Below are positions 1-7,120 of a stretch of 13,463 nucleotides of DNA, piece by piece. The translations under genes were made by a program, and so were the position numbers. The notes under the pieces were generated by a model. That model saw only the letters and a list, made by a program, of their open reading frames with translations, ran no database searches and was not told the origin of the DNA. Where the stretch lies: the NCBI GenBank assembly GCA_003446315.1, contig DMBA01000119.1, positions 1 through 13,463 on the forward strand, written 5' to 3'. Source of the stretch: Ruminococcus sp. GTDB lineage: Bacteria; Bacillota; Clostridia; Oscillospirales; Ruminococcaceae. The first letter of the stretch is position 1. Each line of letters begins with the position of its first letter.

Positions 1-290
1 AGACCGCCGTTGACACCGGTATAAGCTGCGGTATAAAGCGGATCGGCAGCCACATTCAGACCGACATGCTTCATTGCTGCAAATGCTCTTGCACCTGCAA
101 AGCATGCGCCGAGTGCAGATTCAACGGCAACCTTTTCATTCGGTGCCCATTCTGCATAAACTTCATCATATTTTGCAATGGTCTCTGTGATCTCGGTAGA
201 AGGTGTACCCGGATAACTGGATGCAAACCGGCATCCTGCTTCATAAAGACCTCTTGCAAAAGCCTCATTGCCAAGCATCAGCTTTTTCAT
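1..290 (-). CDS. iorA: indolepyruvate:ferredoxin oxidoreductase alpha subunit, N-terminal part
   Basis: Only the first 96 codons are in the window; the 3' end lies beyond base 1. The translation begins MKKLMLGNEAFARGLYEAG and continues with SSYPGTPSTEI at about residues 24-34, then a helix around EWAPNEKVAVESALGACFAG. This is the N-terminal pyrimidine-binding domain of the thiamine-diphosphate-dependent 2-oxoacid:ferredoxin oxidoreductases, and the LGNEA...SYPGTPSTEI signature is that of the indolepyruvate enzyme. With IorB and ferredoxin it oxidatively decarboxylates aryl-pyruvates in the cytosol, in amino-acid fermentation or, in reverse, aromatic amino-acid synthesis. The ATG start is preceded by AAAGGAG with a 7-base spacer. 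It begins 16 bp after the HAD gene, so it is probably cotranscribed. iorB would be expected next, outside the window. Family assignment is firm; the exact aryl-pyruvate specificity is inferred. Confidence 0.88.
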   Translation of the reverse strand, partial: MKKLMLGNEAFARGLYEAGCRFASSYPGTPSTEITETIAKYDEVYAEWAPNEKVAVESALGACFAGARAFAAMKHVGLNVAADPLYTAAYTGVNGG

Positions 291-306
291 ATTTGTTCTC
301 CTTTTA

Positions 307-1131
307 TCAAAAAATAGATTGCAGATATTCTGCTACCGCATCCGCGGTATTTGCGCCGATGATCCGGTCAGCCTTTGCTTTGAGTGCATCGGCGGCGTTT
401 TCAACGGCAATTTTATAATCACATGCCTGAAACAGCGGGAAATCATTGTGATTATCCCCGAATCCGACAACTGTTTCGGCACCGGTGATCTCTTTCAGTT
501 TCATGATCCCGTGATATTTGGATGCTTCCGGTGCAGAAACTTCCAGATACCAGATCTCCGGTTCATAAACATCCTGATAATACGCAACGGAAATGCCGCT
601 GACAGTTTCCAGCGCATTCCGCAGCGGATCAAGCTGTTGTTTCGGTGCATTCAGAGAGAGGAAAACCGGATTCCTTTCAGCAAGCTCTGTCAGAGCGCTG
701 ACCTGTACAAACGGTTTCTGATATTTCACTTTTCGTTCCTGATAATACCGCTGCATATGCACCGTTGTCAGGGCGGTATAGCAGCACAGAAGCTGATCTT
801 CCGGCACACAGAACACAAAGCCGTTGAATCCGAATTCTGCAAACAATCTGCAAACAGACTGAAAGGCATCAGGCTGAATGGATGCAGCAGAAACGATGCG
901 GTCCTGAACCGGATCATGCAGGACAGCGCCGTTTTGCAGGATCAGCGGGAGACGGAACGGAATGCCTTGCAAGATCGGCATAACCGAAAAGGAAGTGCGG
1001 GCGGTTGCAACAGAAAGCGGAAGCCCTTGTCCGAGCAGATCCGTCAGAATGCGCCGGCTTCTGTCCGAAACCGTCACATCCGGCTGTAACAAAGTACCGT
1101 CCAGATCAGTAATATACAGTGTTTTCGTCAC
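307..1131 (-). CDS. HAD-superfamily phosphatase, Cof-like (type IIB)
   Basis: A 274-residue cytosolic protein with the HAD motif I ITDLDGTLL at residues 7-15 (D9 nucleophile, D11 acid/base), a long central cap region of Cof type, and motif IV near the C-terminus as GFGDNHNDFPLF (acidic Mg2+ ligands). Such proteins dephosphorylate sugar phosphates, flavin or pyridoxal phosphates; specificity cannot be read here. I chose the GTG start at 1131 over an upstream ATG because TGTGGAGGAATCGC directly precedes it and because HAD proteins begin just before the DxDGT strand. This makes the gene overlap the end of the upstream glycosidase-like gene by 26 bp, indicating translational coupling. It is followed 16 bp later by iorA. 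The neighbouring pncB makes a role in clearing a phosphorylated metabolite imaginable, but nothing in the sequence proves it. Confidence 0.85.
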   Translation of the reverse strand: MTKTLYITDLDGTLLQPDVTVSDRSRRILTDLLGQGLPLSVATARTSFSVMPILQGIPFRLPLILQNGAVLHDPVQDRIVSAASIQPDAFQSVCRLFAEFGFNGFVFCVPEDQLLCCYTALTTVHMQRYYQERKVKYQKPFVQVSALTELAERNPVFLSLNAPKQQLDPLRNALETVSGISVAYYQDVYEPEIWYLEVSAPEASKYHGIMKLKEITGAETVVGFGDNHNDFPLFQACDYKIAVENAADALKAKADRIIGANTADAVAEYLQSIF

Positions 1132-2566
1132 GCGATTCCTCCACAGGTTGATATGCAATGCGAATCTGCGGCAGCTCCCTGATTTCGGCATAATAATTCA
1201 GAAGTCCGTCCGGACAGTTCAGATCGTTGATACCGGCGGCAGGGGGGGCAAACAGCATCAATGTCAGATCGCAGGCTTTTTGGATCGGATTTGCATAAAA
1301 AGCAGGCATCAGATCAATGAATTTGCATTGCGGCGCTTTATAGAACCATTTTCCGTTGAGCGCGATCATATAATTGCCTTCATCGGAAAATGACAGTTCA
1401 CAAAAATGCGGATTTCCTTCAAAATGCAGAGAGATTGCAAGACCTTCTGCATCTTCCGAACTGCCCCACCGAAGCGTGCAGGGGAGCGAAGCAGATCCGC
1501 AGGCGGTGATTTCGGGTAAGAATAAAGCATCCCGGATCCATTTTTTGAATGTTTCCAGAACCGGCTGCGGGATACCGGAATGCGGATCGGAAGGATCTTC
1601 CGTTTCCAGACCGAGTCTTCCGCGGTCACGGAACTGATAAAAGTTAATGGCACTGAGCCATTGTTCCGGATCGTTCCTGCGAAGTCGGAAAAACCGGTCT
1701 GTCATCTCGCATTGTTCATACGGGCCTGTCACATCGCCGTCGGCATTGAATTCGCCGAGCATCATCGGTTTTGCGGCACCGCCGTTGAGTTCCCGAAAGC
1801 GCTGAAAGGAGCGCTTTGTCAGCTCATATGTTTCCATGCAGCTTCCTCTGCGATGTGAATGCCCGCCGGGAAGCGCCGTATCATAAGGCCAGCCCCAGTG
1901 CAGTGCAGGATACTGATCGACTGACCAGACATCGGCAGCGGGGATGGTGCAGGCAAATTCCTGTTCCTTTGCCATTTCATGCGCATCCGAAGATTCCATA
2001 CCGCCGATGCAGATGACTGTTTGTACATTCGGTGCATGTGCACGGATCACATCACTTGCATGCACAAAGAATTTTGCAACAGCTTCATAAGAAGCTCTTT
2101 TATTAAATGAGAACCAGTTTCCGGTCGCCTCATGATTGAGCCGCAGGAATACTCTGCCGAACGGCTTCAGATCTTCGGCGATCGCAGTCAAATGCGCATC
2201 ACTGACTGCCGGATCACAGGTCAGCGTCAGGGTCACATCCTGTCCGTGCCTGCGGATATCCCGCATTTGCCGGAAGACTTCACTGTTTCGGTCGCCGCCC
2301 AGACCGCCTGTATACGGGAAATAGTCATCATATGGGTAATCCCACTGAAACCCGACCGCACGGTTTGCAAACGCAGTGCTTGCCCGCTGCGGGAATTCCG
2401 TATCAAACGGATAATAACAATACATCAGATTGACCGAGCGCATGGGTCTGCCGAGTGTTTTCAGGATATAATCCTGTGAAACATATTCACCGCGTTCGCT
2501 GCCGTCTGTCAGGTCAATGGCACACGGTGCAGCGCCCATATGGATGCGGGACAAGTTCAAATTCAT
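1106..2566 (-). CDS. cytosolic glycoside hydrolase-like protein (clan GH-A TIM barrel, GH26-like motifs)
   Basis: A 486-residue protein without signal peptide or membrane segment. The N-terminal ~340 residues look like a (beta/alpha)8 barrel. Residues 139-151 read VFLRLNHEATGNW, resembling the acid/base strand of GH26 enzymes (R-x-x-H-E-x-x-G-x-W), giving E146 as candidate acid/base. Residues 269-274 contain MLGEFN, giving E272 as candidate nucleophile. Aromatic stretches WDYPYDDYFPY (about 75-85) and VDQYPALHWGWPYD (about 216-229) would suit a sugar site. The last ~140 residues look like a beta-rich accessory domain. The start has GGAAAGGAAC upstream. It lies 24 bp after pncB and overlaps the HAD gene at its end. 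Most GH26 enzymes are secreted; this one appears intracellular, so it may act on imported oligosaccharides or may not be a hydrolase. Fold and catalytic pair are inferred by motif only; the substrate is unknown. Confidence 0.6.
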   Translation of the reverse strand: MNLNLSRIHMGAAPCAIDLTDGSERGEYVSQDYILKTLGRPMRSVNLMYCYYPFDTEFPQRASTAFANRAVGFQWDYPYDDYFPYTGGLGGDRNSEVFRQMRDIRRHGQDVTLTLTCDPAVSDAHLTAIAEDLKPFGRVFLRLNHEATGNWFSFNKRASYEAVAKFFVHASDVIRAHAPNVQTVICIGGMESSDAHEMAKEQEFACTIPAADVWSVDQYPALHWGWPYDTALPGGHSHRRGSCMETYELTKRSFQRFRELNGGAAKPMMLGEFNADGDVTGPYEQCEMTDRFFRLRRNDPEQWLSAINFYQFRDRGRLGLETEDPSDPHSGIPQPVLETFKKWIRDALFLPEITACGSASLPCTLRWGSSEDAEGLAISLHFEGNPHFCELSFSDEGNYMIALNGKWFYKAPQCKFIDLMPAFYANPIQKACDLTLMLFAPPAAGINDLNCPDGLLNYYAEIRELPQIRIAYQPVEESRDENTVYY

Positions 2567-2590
2567 ACGCGGTTCCTTTCCATATGGTAT

Positions 2591-4072
2591 TTACTCGGCA
2601 AAATACCGGTCGAGCAATTCCCGCTTGAGTTTCCAAAGCGGCTCGGACAGATCCACATAATAGGCATGCGGATTCTCAAAACGCTTGACCTCATCCCAGA
2701 TCGTATGAAGCTGTTCCGCACAATAACTGCGGATCTGCGTGATCGGCGGGCAGTCATATACGCATTCGCCCTTTCGGAAAACGGGAACATGCAGCTTTAC
2801 TGCCTTGAAATTGGTCAGTGTTTTGCGCTTATAAGTGAACTCCGGATCAAAGATGACATAAGGCTTGGTATCATCAATCACTTCATCCGCAAGGGTAATG
2901 ACATCAGCGATCGCCATGCCGGATTCGCCGTCAAACAGCCGCCACACGGTCTTGAAGCCGGGGTTCGTGATCTTTGCTGCATTTTCGGAGATCTTGATTT
3001 TCGGGATCAAAGCATCCGGTGCATCTGCGGAACCGGCAGCAGAGAGCTTATATACGCCGCCGAAAACCGGTTCGGAACGGGATGTGACCAGTCGTTCTCC
3101 AACGCCGAAGCTGTCGATCTGAGCACCCTGCACAAGCAGATCACGGATCAGGTATTCATCAAGCGAATTGGAAGCGATGATCTTGACTTCCTGCAAGCCT
3201 GCTTCATCGAGCATGATACGCGCTTTTTTCGAGAGATAGGCAATATCACCGCTGTCAATGCGGATGCCCTGCGGCACATGCCCTGCCGCTTTCAGCTCCT
3301 GAAACACGGTGATGGCATTGGGAACACCGGATTTCAGGACATGATAAGTATCCACGAGCAGTGTGCATGCATCCGGATAAACCTTTGCATATGCACGGAA
3401 TGCATCGAGTTCGGTCGGGAAAAGCTGCACCCAGCTATGTGCCATTGTACCGAGTGCCGGAACACCGAATTCACGGTCGCAGATGGCACATGCCGTACCG
3501 GCAGCACCGGCAATATAAGCAGCACGCGCACCGTAAAGAGCACCGTCGCTGCCCTGTGCTCTCCGGGAACCGAATTCCATAACGGGTCTGCCGTCAGCAG
3601 CACGGACAATGCGGTTTGCTTTGGTTGCGATCAGTGACTGATGATTGACCGTCAGCAGCAGCATGGTTTCAATGAACTGCGCCTGGATCGCAGGCCCGCG
3701 GACAGTCATCAGCGGCTCATAGGGGAAAATGGGCGTGCCTTCCGGAATCGCCCAGACATCGCATGAGAAACGGAAATCCGCAAGATAATTCAGGAAACGA
3801 TCCGAAAAGATATTTTTTTCTTGCAGATACTGAATATCTGCATCGGTAAAGTGCAGATTTTTCAGATATTCGACTGCCTGCTCCAAGCCTGCCATAATGG
3901 CATAGCCGCCCTGATCGGGGACTTTGCGGAAGAACAGGTCAAAGCAAGCGGTCACTTCGCCAAGACCGTTTTCAAGGAATCCGTTTGCCATCGTCAGCTC
4001 ATAAAAATCAACGAGCATGGTCAGATTGCGTGCAGCAAACAGGGAATTGCCTGCATCTGTATGCTGGCTCAT
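2591..4072 (-). CDS. pncB: nicotinate phosphoribosyltransferase
   Basis: A 493-residue cytosolic enzyme of NAD salvage that makes nicotinate mononucleotide from nicotinate and PRPP with ATP hydrolysis. Recognisable stretches in order are LTMLVDFYELTMANGFL near the N-terminus, EGTPIFPYEPLMTVRGP, EFGSRRAQGSDGALYGAR, GTMAHSWVQLF with H212 corresponding to the histidine phosphorylated in the catalytic cycle, RIDSGDIAYLSKKAR, and FGVGERLVTSRSEPVFGGVY in the phosphate-binding region. The length fits the ~490-residue Firmicute type. The reading frame is open 34 codons further upstream, but the ATG at 4072 is preferred: it has AGAGGT 8 bases upstream, and the conserved NLTMLVDFYE block starts soon after it. 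It is the first gene of a minus-strand unit whose promoter lies at 4180-4208, leaving a ~100-nt leader with a hairpin. Confidence 0.95.
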   Translation of the reverse strand: MSQHTDAGNSLFAARNLTMLVDFYELTMANGFLENGLGEVTACFDLFFRKVPDQGGYAIMAGLEQAVEYLKNLHFTDADIQYLQEKNIFSDRFLNYLADFRFSCDVWAIPEGTPIFPYEPLMTVRGPAIQAQFIETMLLLTVNHQSLIATKANRIVRAADGRPVMEFGSRRAQGSDGALYGARAAYIAGAAGTACAICDREFGVPALGTMAHSWVQLFPTELDAFRAYAKVYPDACTLLVDTYHVLKSGVPNAITVFQELKAAGHVPQGIRIDSGDIAYLSKKARIMLDEAGLQEVKIIASNSLDEYLIRDLLVQGAQIDSFGVGERLVTSRSEPVFGGVYKLSAAGSADAPDALIPKIKISENAAKITNPGFKTVWRLFDGESGMAIADVITLADEVIDDTKPYVIFDPEFTYKRKTLTNFKAVKLHVPVFRKGECVYDCPPITQIRSYCAEQLHTIWDEVKRFENPHAYYVDLSEPLWKLKRELLDRYFAE

Positions 4073-4092
4073 ACACTGATACCTCTTTTCAG

Positions 4093-4122
4093 CAGCAGCC
4101 GGGAATGCGCCTGCGGCTGCTG
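4093..4122 (-). promoter_or_regulatory. hairpin in the pncB leader
   Basis: CAGCAGCCG and its exact reverse complement flank a 12-base loop (4102-4113), giving a 9-bp GC-rich stem in the pncB leader RNA about 20 bases before the start codon, just upstream of the ribosome site. There is no U-tract after it on the minus strand, so it is not an intrinsic terminator. It could affect ribosome access or bind a regulator; no known riboswitch class is recognised. Confidence 0.5.
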
Positions 4123-4179
4123 TTTGATTCTGGTTGTGTTCCGTCGGGAGACAACTCCGCGCAGAAACATACACTCTAT

Positions 4180-4208
4180 ATTGTACTACAAAATGCAGAT
4201 TTCGTCAA
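4180..4208 (-). promoter_or_regulatory. sigma-70-type promoter for pncB unit
   Basis: Reading the minus strand, TTGACG (4208-4203) and TACAAT (4185-4180) are separated by exactly 17 bp. Transcription should begin near 4173, giving a leader of about 100 nt before the chosen pncB start. This start also falls at the first base of the longer in-frame pncB ORF, which supports the downstream ATG. Confidence 0.8.
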
Positions 4209-4257
4209 GTATTTCTTCTAACTTGGACAGATGGAAACCAATATTTGGGCATTTCGC

Positions 4258-4286
4258 TTGCAATTCGGTGAAAAATATGGTAAAAT
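4258..4286 (+). promoter_or_regulatory. sigma-70-type promoter for ahcY unit
   Basis: TTGCAA (4258-4263) and TAAAAT (4281-4286) with a 17-bp spacer. Transcription is expected near 4293, leaving a leader of about 50 nt that holds only the ribosome site ACGGAGGTAA. That is too short for a SAH or SAM riboswitch. The two divergent -35 elements are about 50 bp apart, and a short inverted repeat CCAATATTTGG (4238-4248) lies between them. Confidence 0.75.
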
Positions 4287-4341
4287 AGAAGAACAGTTCG
4301 TCTGAGCTTATAATTCACTATATTAAACGGAGGTAATCATA

Positions 4342-5589
4342 ATGAGCGAGATTCGTGATATTGCGCTGTGGGAAAGCGGGGAGCAGAAAATCGCATGGGT
4401 CAAGGGCAATATGCCGCTTCTGCGAAGAATTGAGTCTGCTTTTTCCGAGACGAAGCCTTTTGCCGGAAAGCGTATTGCACTTTCCATCCACTTAGAGGCG
4501 AAGACTGCATATCTTTGCCGTGTCATGGCAGCAGGCGGCGCAGAGATGTATATTACCGGTTCCAATCCGCTTTCCACGCAGGATGATGTTGCAGCAGCTT
4601 TGGTTCACGGCGGACTGAATGTCTATGCGTGGCACGGTACCACGCCGGAAGAATATGATGCGCATACGCGCCGTGTCATTGAAGCAAAACCGCATTTTAT
4701 CATTGATGACGGCGGCGATCTGGTCACGCTGATCCATAATGAATATCCGGAGCTGCTGGAAAATGTGATCGGCGGCTGCGAGGAAACCACAACCGGTATT
4801 CTTCGTCTGAAGGCGATGGATGCAGCAGGTACACTGAAATTCCCGATGATGCTCGTCAATGATGCGGACTGCAAGCATCTGTTTGATAATCGCTACGGCA
4901 CCGGTCAGTCTGTCTGGGACGGCATCAACCGCACCACAAATCTGATTGTTGCGGGCAAAACCGTTGTCATTGCCGGCTATGGCTGGTGCGGCAAGGGTGC
5001 AGCGATGCGTGCAAAGGGACTCGGCGCAAAGGTCATTGTCACGGAAGTTGATCCGATCAAGGCAATTGAAGCAGTCATGGACGGCTTTACCGTTATGAAA
5101 ATGGAAGATGCAGCGAAAATCGGTGATTTCTTTGTCACGGTCACAGGCTGCAATCATGTCATCACGGAAAAGAGCTTCCTGAATATGCATGAGGGCGCTA
5201 TTCTCTGCAATGCCGGTCATTTTGATGTGGAAGTCGATATGGAAGGTCTGCGGAAACTGGCGGTCAAATCGTTCCCGGCACGCAATAATATTATGGGATA
5301 TACACTGCCGAACGGTGTCACGATCTACGTCATTGCAGAAGGCAGACTGGTGAATCTGGCAGCCGGTGACGGTCATCCGGCTGAGATCATGGATATGAGC
5401 TTTGCAATTCAGGCGCTTAGTGCACAGTGGCTGATGCAGCATCGCAGTGAAGTGGACAGCATGCTGAACAATGTGCCGCGGGAAGTAGATGAAGCAGTCG
5501 CACGGCATAAGCTGGAAAGTATGGATATTCAAATTGATACGCTGACAGATGAGCAGCGTGTGTATCTGTATGGTGAAAACGCAGAATAA
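4342..5589 (+). CDS. ahcY: S-adenosylhomocysteine / S-inosylhomocysteine hydrolase (Thermotoga/archaeal type)
   Basis: A 415-residue cytosolic NAD-dependent enzyme that cleaves the homocysteine thioether of SAH or its deaminated form, removing the inhibitory product of methyltransferases. Visible blocks are SIHLEAKTAYL (48-58), GSNPLSTQDD (~73-82), FIIDDGGDL, EETTTG, FDNRYGTGQS, the Rossmann motif GYGWCGKG (212-219), CNAGHFDVEVD, and AAGDGHPAEIMDMSFA. It belongs to the shorter Thermotoga/archaeal group: it ends at ...EQRVYLYGENAE and lacks the K-x-x-x-Y tail that contacts NAD of a neighbouring subunit in the long bacterial/eukaryotic form. Human Thr57 and Glu59, which as I recall line the adenine pocket, align with E52 and K54 here, suggesting altered base recognition and possible preference for S-inosylhomocysteine. 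ACGGAGG supports the start. It is the first gene of a five-gene operon with PNP 25 bp downstream. Confidence 0.93.
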   Translation: MSEIRDIALWESGEQKIAWVKGNMPLLRRIESAFSETKPFAGKRIALSIHLEAKTAYLCRVMAAGGAEMYITGSNPLSTQDDVAAALVHGGLNVYAWHGTTPEEYDAHTRRVIEAKPHFIIDDGGDLVTLIHNEYPELLENVIGGCEETTTGILRLKAMDAAGTLKFPMMLVNDADCKHLFDNRYGTGQSVWDGINRTTNLIVAGKTVVIAGYGWCGKGAAMRAKGLGAKVIVTEVDPIKAIEAVMDGFTVMKMEDAAKIGDFFVTVTGCNHVITEKSFLNMHEGAILCNAGHFDVEVDMEGLRKLAVKSFPARNNIMGYTLPNGVTIYVIAEGRLVNLAAGDGHPAEIMDMSFAIQALSAQWLMQHRSEVDSMLNNVPREVDEAVARHKLESMDIQIDTLTDEQRVYLYGENAE

Positions 5590-5614
5590 TTGAGATCAGA
5601 ATGGGGGATGTTCC

Positions 5615-6445
5615 ATGACAACGGAAGAACAGCTTCGCAATTGCTATGATTATGTGAGCAAAACAATTGATTTTGTACCGGAAGTTGCATTGGTGCTTGG
5701 TTCCGGACTCGGGGGATTTGCGGAGAAGATCCAGATCCGGGCAACCTTGAATTATGCCGATATTCCGGATTTCCCGGTATCGACAGTGGAAGGACACAAC
5801 GGCAGATTCGTTTTCGGCATCTGCGAAGGTGTCAGAGTCGCTGTGATGCAGGGCAGAGTGCATATGTATGAGGGCTATACCCCGCAGGAAGCCGTTTTAC
5901 CGCTGCGGCTGCTGCATTTGATGGGCGCAAAGATCCTCTTTCTGACCAATGCGGCAGGCGGTATTCAGGCTGGTATGAAGGCGGGTGAGTTTATGCTCAT
6001 CACCGATCAGATCTCCAGCTTTGTGCCTTCTCCGCTGCGCGGTCAGAATATCGAAAGCCTCGGCGTGCGGTTCCCGGATATGAGTGAGATCTACAGCAAG
6101 CGGCTGCAAAAGATCATCCGGAAAATCGCTGTGAATGCGGATATTCCGCTGAAAGAGGGCGTATATTTGCAGACGGCAGGCCCTGCATACGAGTCACCGG
6201 CAGAGATCCGGATGTTCCGTGCACTCGGTGCAGACGCGGTCGGTATGAGTACGGCGATTGAAGCGATTGCTGCCCGTCACTGCGGCATGGAGATCTGCGG
6301 GGTTTCCTGCATCAGCAATCTCGCTGCGGGTATTTCTCCGCATCCGCTGACACATGAAGAGGTCAAGGAAGCCGGAGACAAAGCTGCGCCGATGTTTGAG
6401 CAGCTTGTGCGTGAAACGATCCGCGAAATCGCCGGAATACTCTGA
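5615..6445 (+). CDS. punA: purine nucleoside phosphorylase, trimeric (PNP-I) type
   Basis: A 276-residue enzyme that phosphorolyses inosine and guanosine to the base plus ribose 1-phosphate. Motifs are VLGSGLGGF (27-35, phosphate loop), VEGHNGRFVFG, QGRVHMYEGY, LTNAAGGI, TAGPAYESPAEIRM with E193, GADAVGMSTAIEAIAARH, and SCISNLAAGIS with N235. E193 and N235 match the Glu/Asn pair (human Glu201/Asn243) that restricts trimeric PNPs to 6-oxopurines, so adenosine should be a poor substrate. The start is set by GGGGGATGTTCC before the ATG, 25 bp after ahcY. In this operon its natural substrate would be inosine released by the hydrolase if SAH is deaminated first, or inosine made by an adenosine deaminase not seen here. 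Length and motifs are complete. Confidence 0.93.
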   Translation: MTTEEQLRNCYDYVSKTIDFVPEVALVLGSGLGGFAEKIQIRATLNYADIPDFPVSTVEGHNGRFVFGICEGVRVAVMQGRVHMYEGYTPQEAVLPLRLLHLMGAKILFLTNAAGGIQAGMKAGEFMLITDQISSFVPSPLRGQNIESLGVRFPDMSEIYSKRLQKIIRKIAVNADIPLKEGVYLQTAGPAYESPAEIRMFRALGADAVGMSTAIEAIAARHCGMEICGVSCISNLAAGISPHPLTHEEVKEAGDKAAPMFEQLVRETIREIAGIL

Positions 6446-6499
6446 CTTTGTATTTGTAAAAGTCATACGGAATGAGAACTTCAGGGGAGAGGGGAACAA

Positions 6500-7102
6500 G
6501 TGCGAAAGTATACCAAAGAAGAAAAAACACTGAAGCAGATCCAGCAGTGGGAGAAAAAGCATCTGCGCAGTCATACAAAGGTCAACTATAAACTGACTGC
6601 CGATCTGATCGCACGCGGCGATCTGAACACAGATTTCCGAAAGTACCTCGTCACAAAGGAATATGCCTATCTGTCCGATACCTCAAAGGTATTTCCGCTT
6701 TACAGATACGGCGAATATGTCAAAGGCTGGTTTACGAAGGCAAACAACCTGATCGACGTATTTCACGAACGGCATGCGATGCGTGCGAAACTGGACAAGC
6801 AATTCCGCGAGGACAGCCTTTATGAGCAGATGGAACAGGTGTTTTACGGCATCATGGCACAGTTTCTGCATGCTGTGAATTTCTTTCAGTATGACCGTGT
6901 CACGGATAATTCGTACAGAAGCGCAGCAGGCGCACAGGTTTTCCGGCTGCTGAACAAAGCAGGCGTTCTGCTGGAGCATTACGGTTCTTATCTCTCACTT
7001 CAGGGAGCAGCCGCATTCTCCGACAGCAGTGAGGAGATCAGCGGTATTCAGTTGGCTGTGGAATCCATGCAGGATGCACTGCGGGAAAGCAGCGATTACT
7101 GA
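6500..7102 (+). CDS. unrecognised protein in the SAH-recycling operon
   Basis: A 200-residue protein I do not recognise. It starts at GTG 6500 behind GGGGAGAGGGGAACAA, 54 bp after PNP and 18 bp before the amidohydrolase, so it is almost certainly cotranscribed. The first ~50 residues are highly basic and probably helical (MRKYTKEEKTLKQIQQWEKK). The middle (about 60-130) is rich in aromatic and charged residues (FPLYRYGEYVKGWF, FHERHAMRAKLD). The C-terminal third has an amphipathic helix pattern. There is no signal peptide, membrane segment, Cys pair or nucleotide-binding motif. It looks like a mainly alpha-helical cytosolic protein. Position between two SAH-recycling enzymes is the only hint of a role; it could equally be a lineage-specific gene with an unrelated job. 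Confidence 0.85.
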   Translation: MRKYTKEEKTLKQIQQWEKKHLRSHTKVNYKLTADLIARGDLNTDFRKYLVTKEYAYLSDTSKVFPLYRYGEYVKGWFTKANNLIDVFHERHAMRAKLDKQFREDSLYEQMEQVFYGIMAQFLHAVNFFQYDRVTDNSYRSAAGAQVFRLLNKAGVLLEHYGSYLSLQGAAAFSDSSEEISGIQLAVESMQDALRESSDY

Positions 7103-7120
7103 TAACGGAAGGATAAAACT

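Noticed and set aside
268..1089. 273-codon plus-strand open frame opposite the HAD gene
   Set aside because: It is antisense to a gene with clear HAD motifs and a good ribosome site, and its product has no recognisable domain.
2540..3637. 365-codon plus-strand open frame opposite pncB
   Set aside because: It is antisense to a fully conserved pncB; Cys/His/Arg-rich low-quality sequence typical of shadow frames.
4093..4122. Intrinsic terminator in the pncB leader
   Set aside because: The hairpin has no U-tract on either strand at the required position.
4287..4341. SAH riboswitch upstream of ahcY
   Set aside because: The leader after the predicted start is about 50 nt and lacks the SAH-riboswitch conserved blocks; it holds only a ribosome site.
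4492..5532. 346-codon minus-strand open frame opposite ahcY
   Set aside because: Antisense shadow of a strongly conserved enzyme, with no family resemblance.
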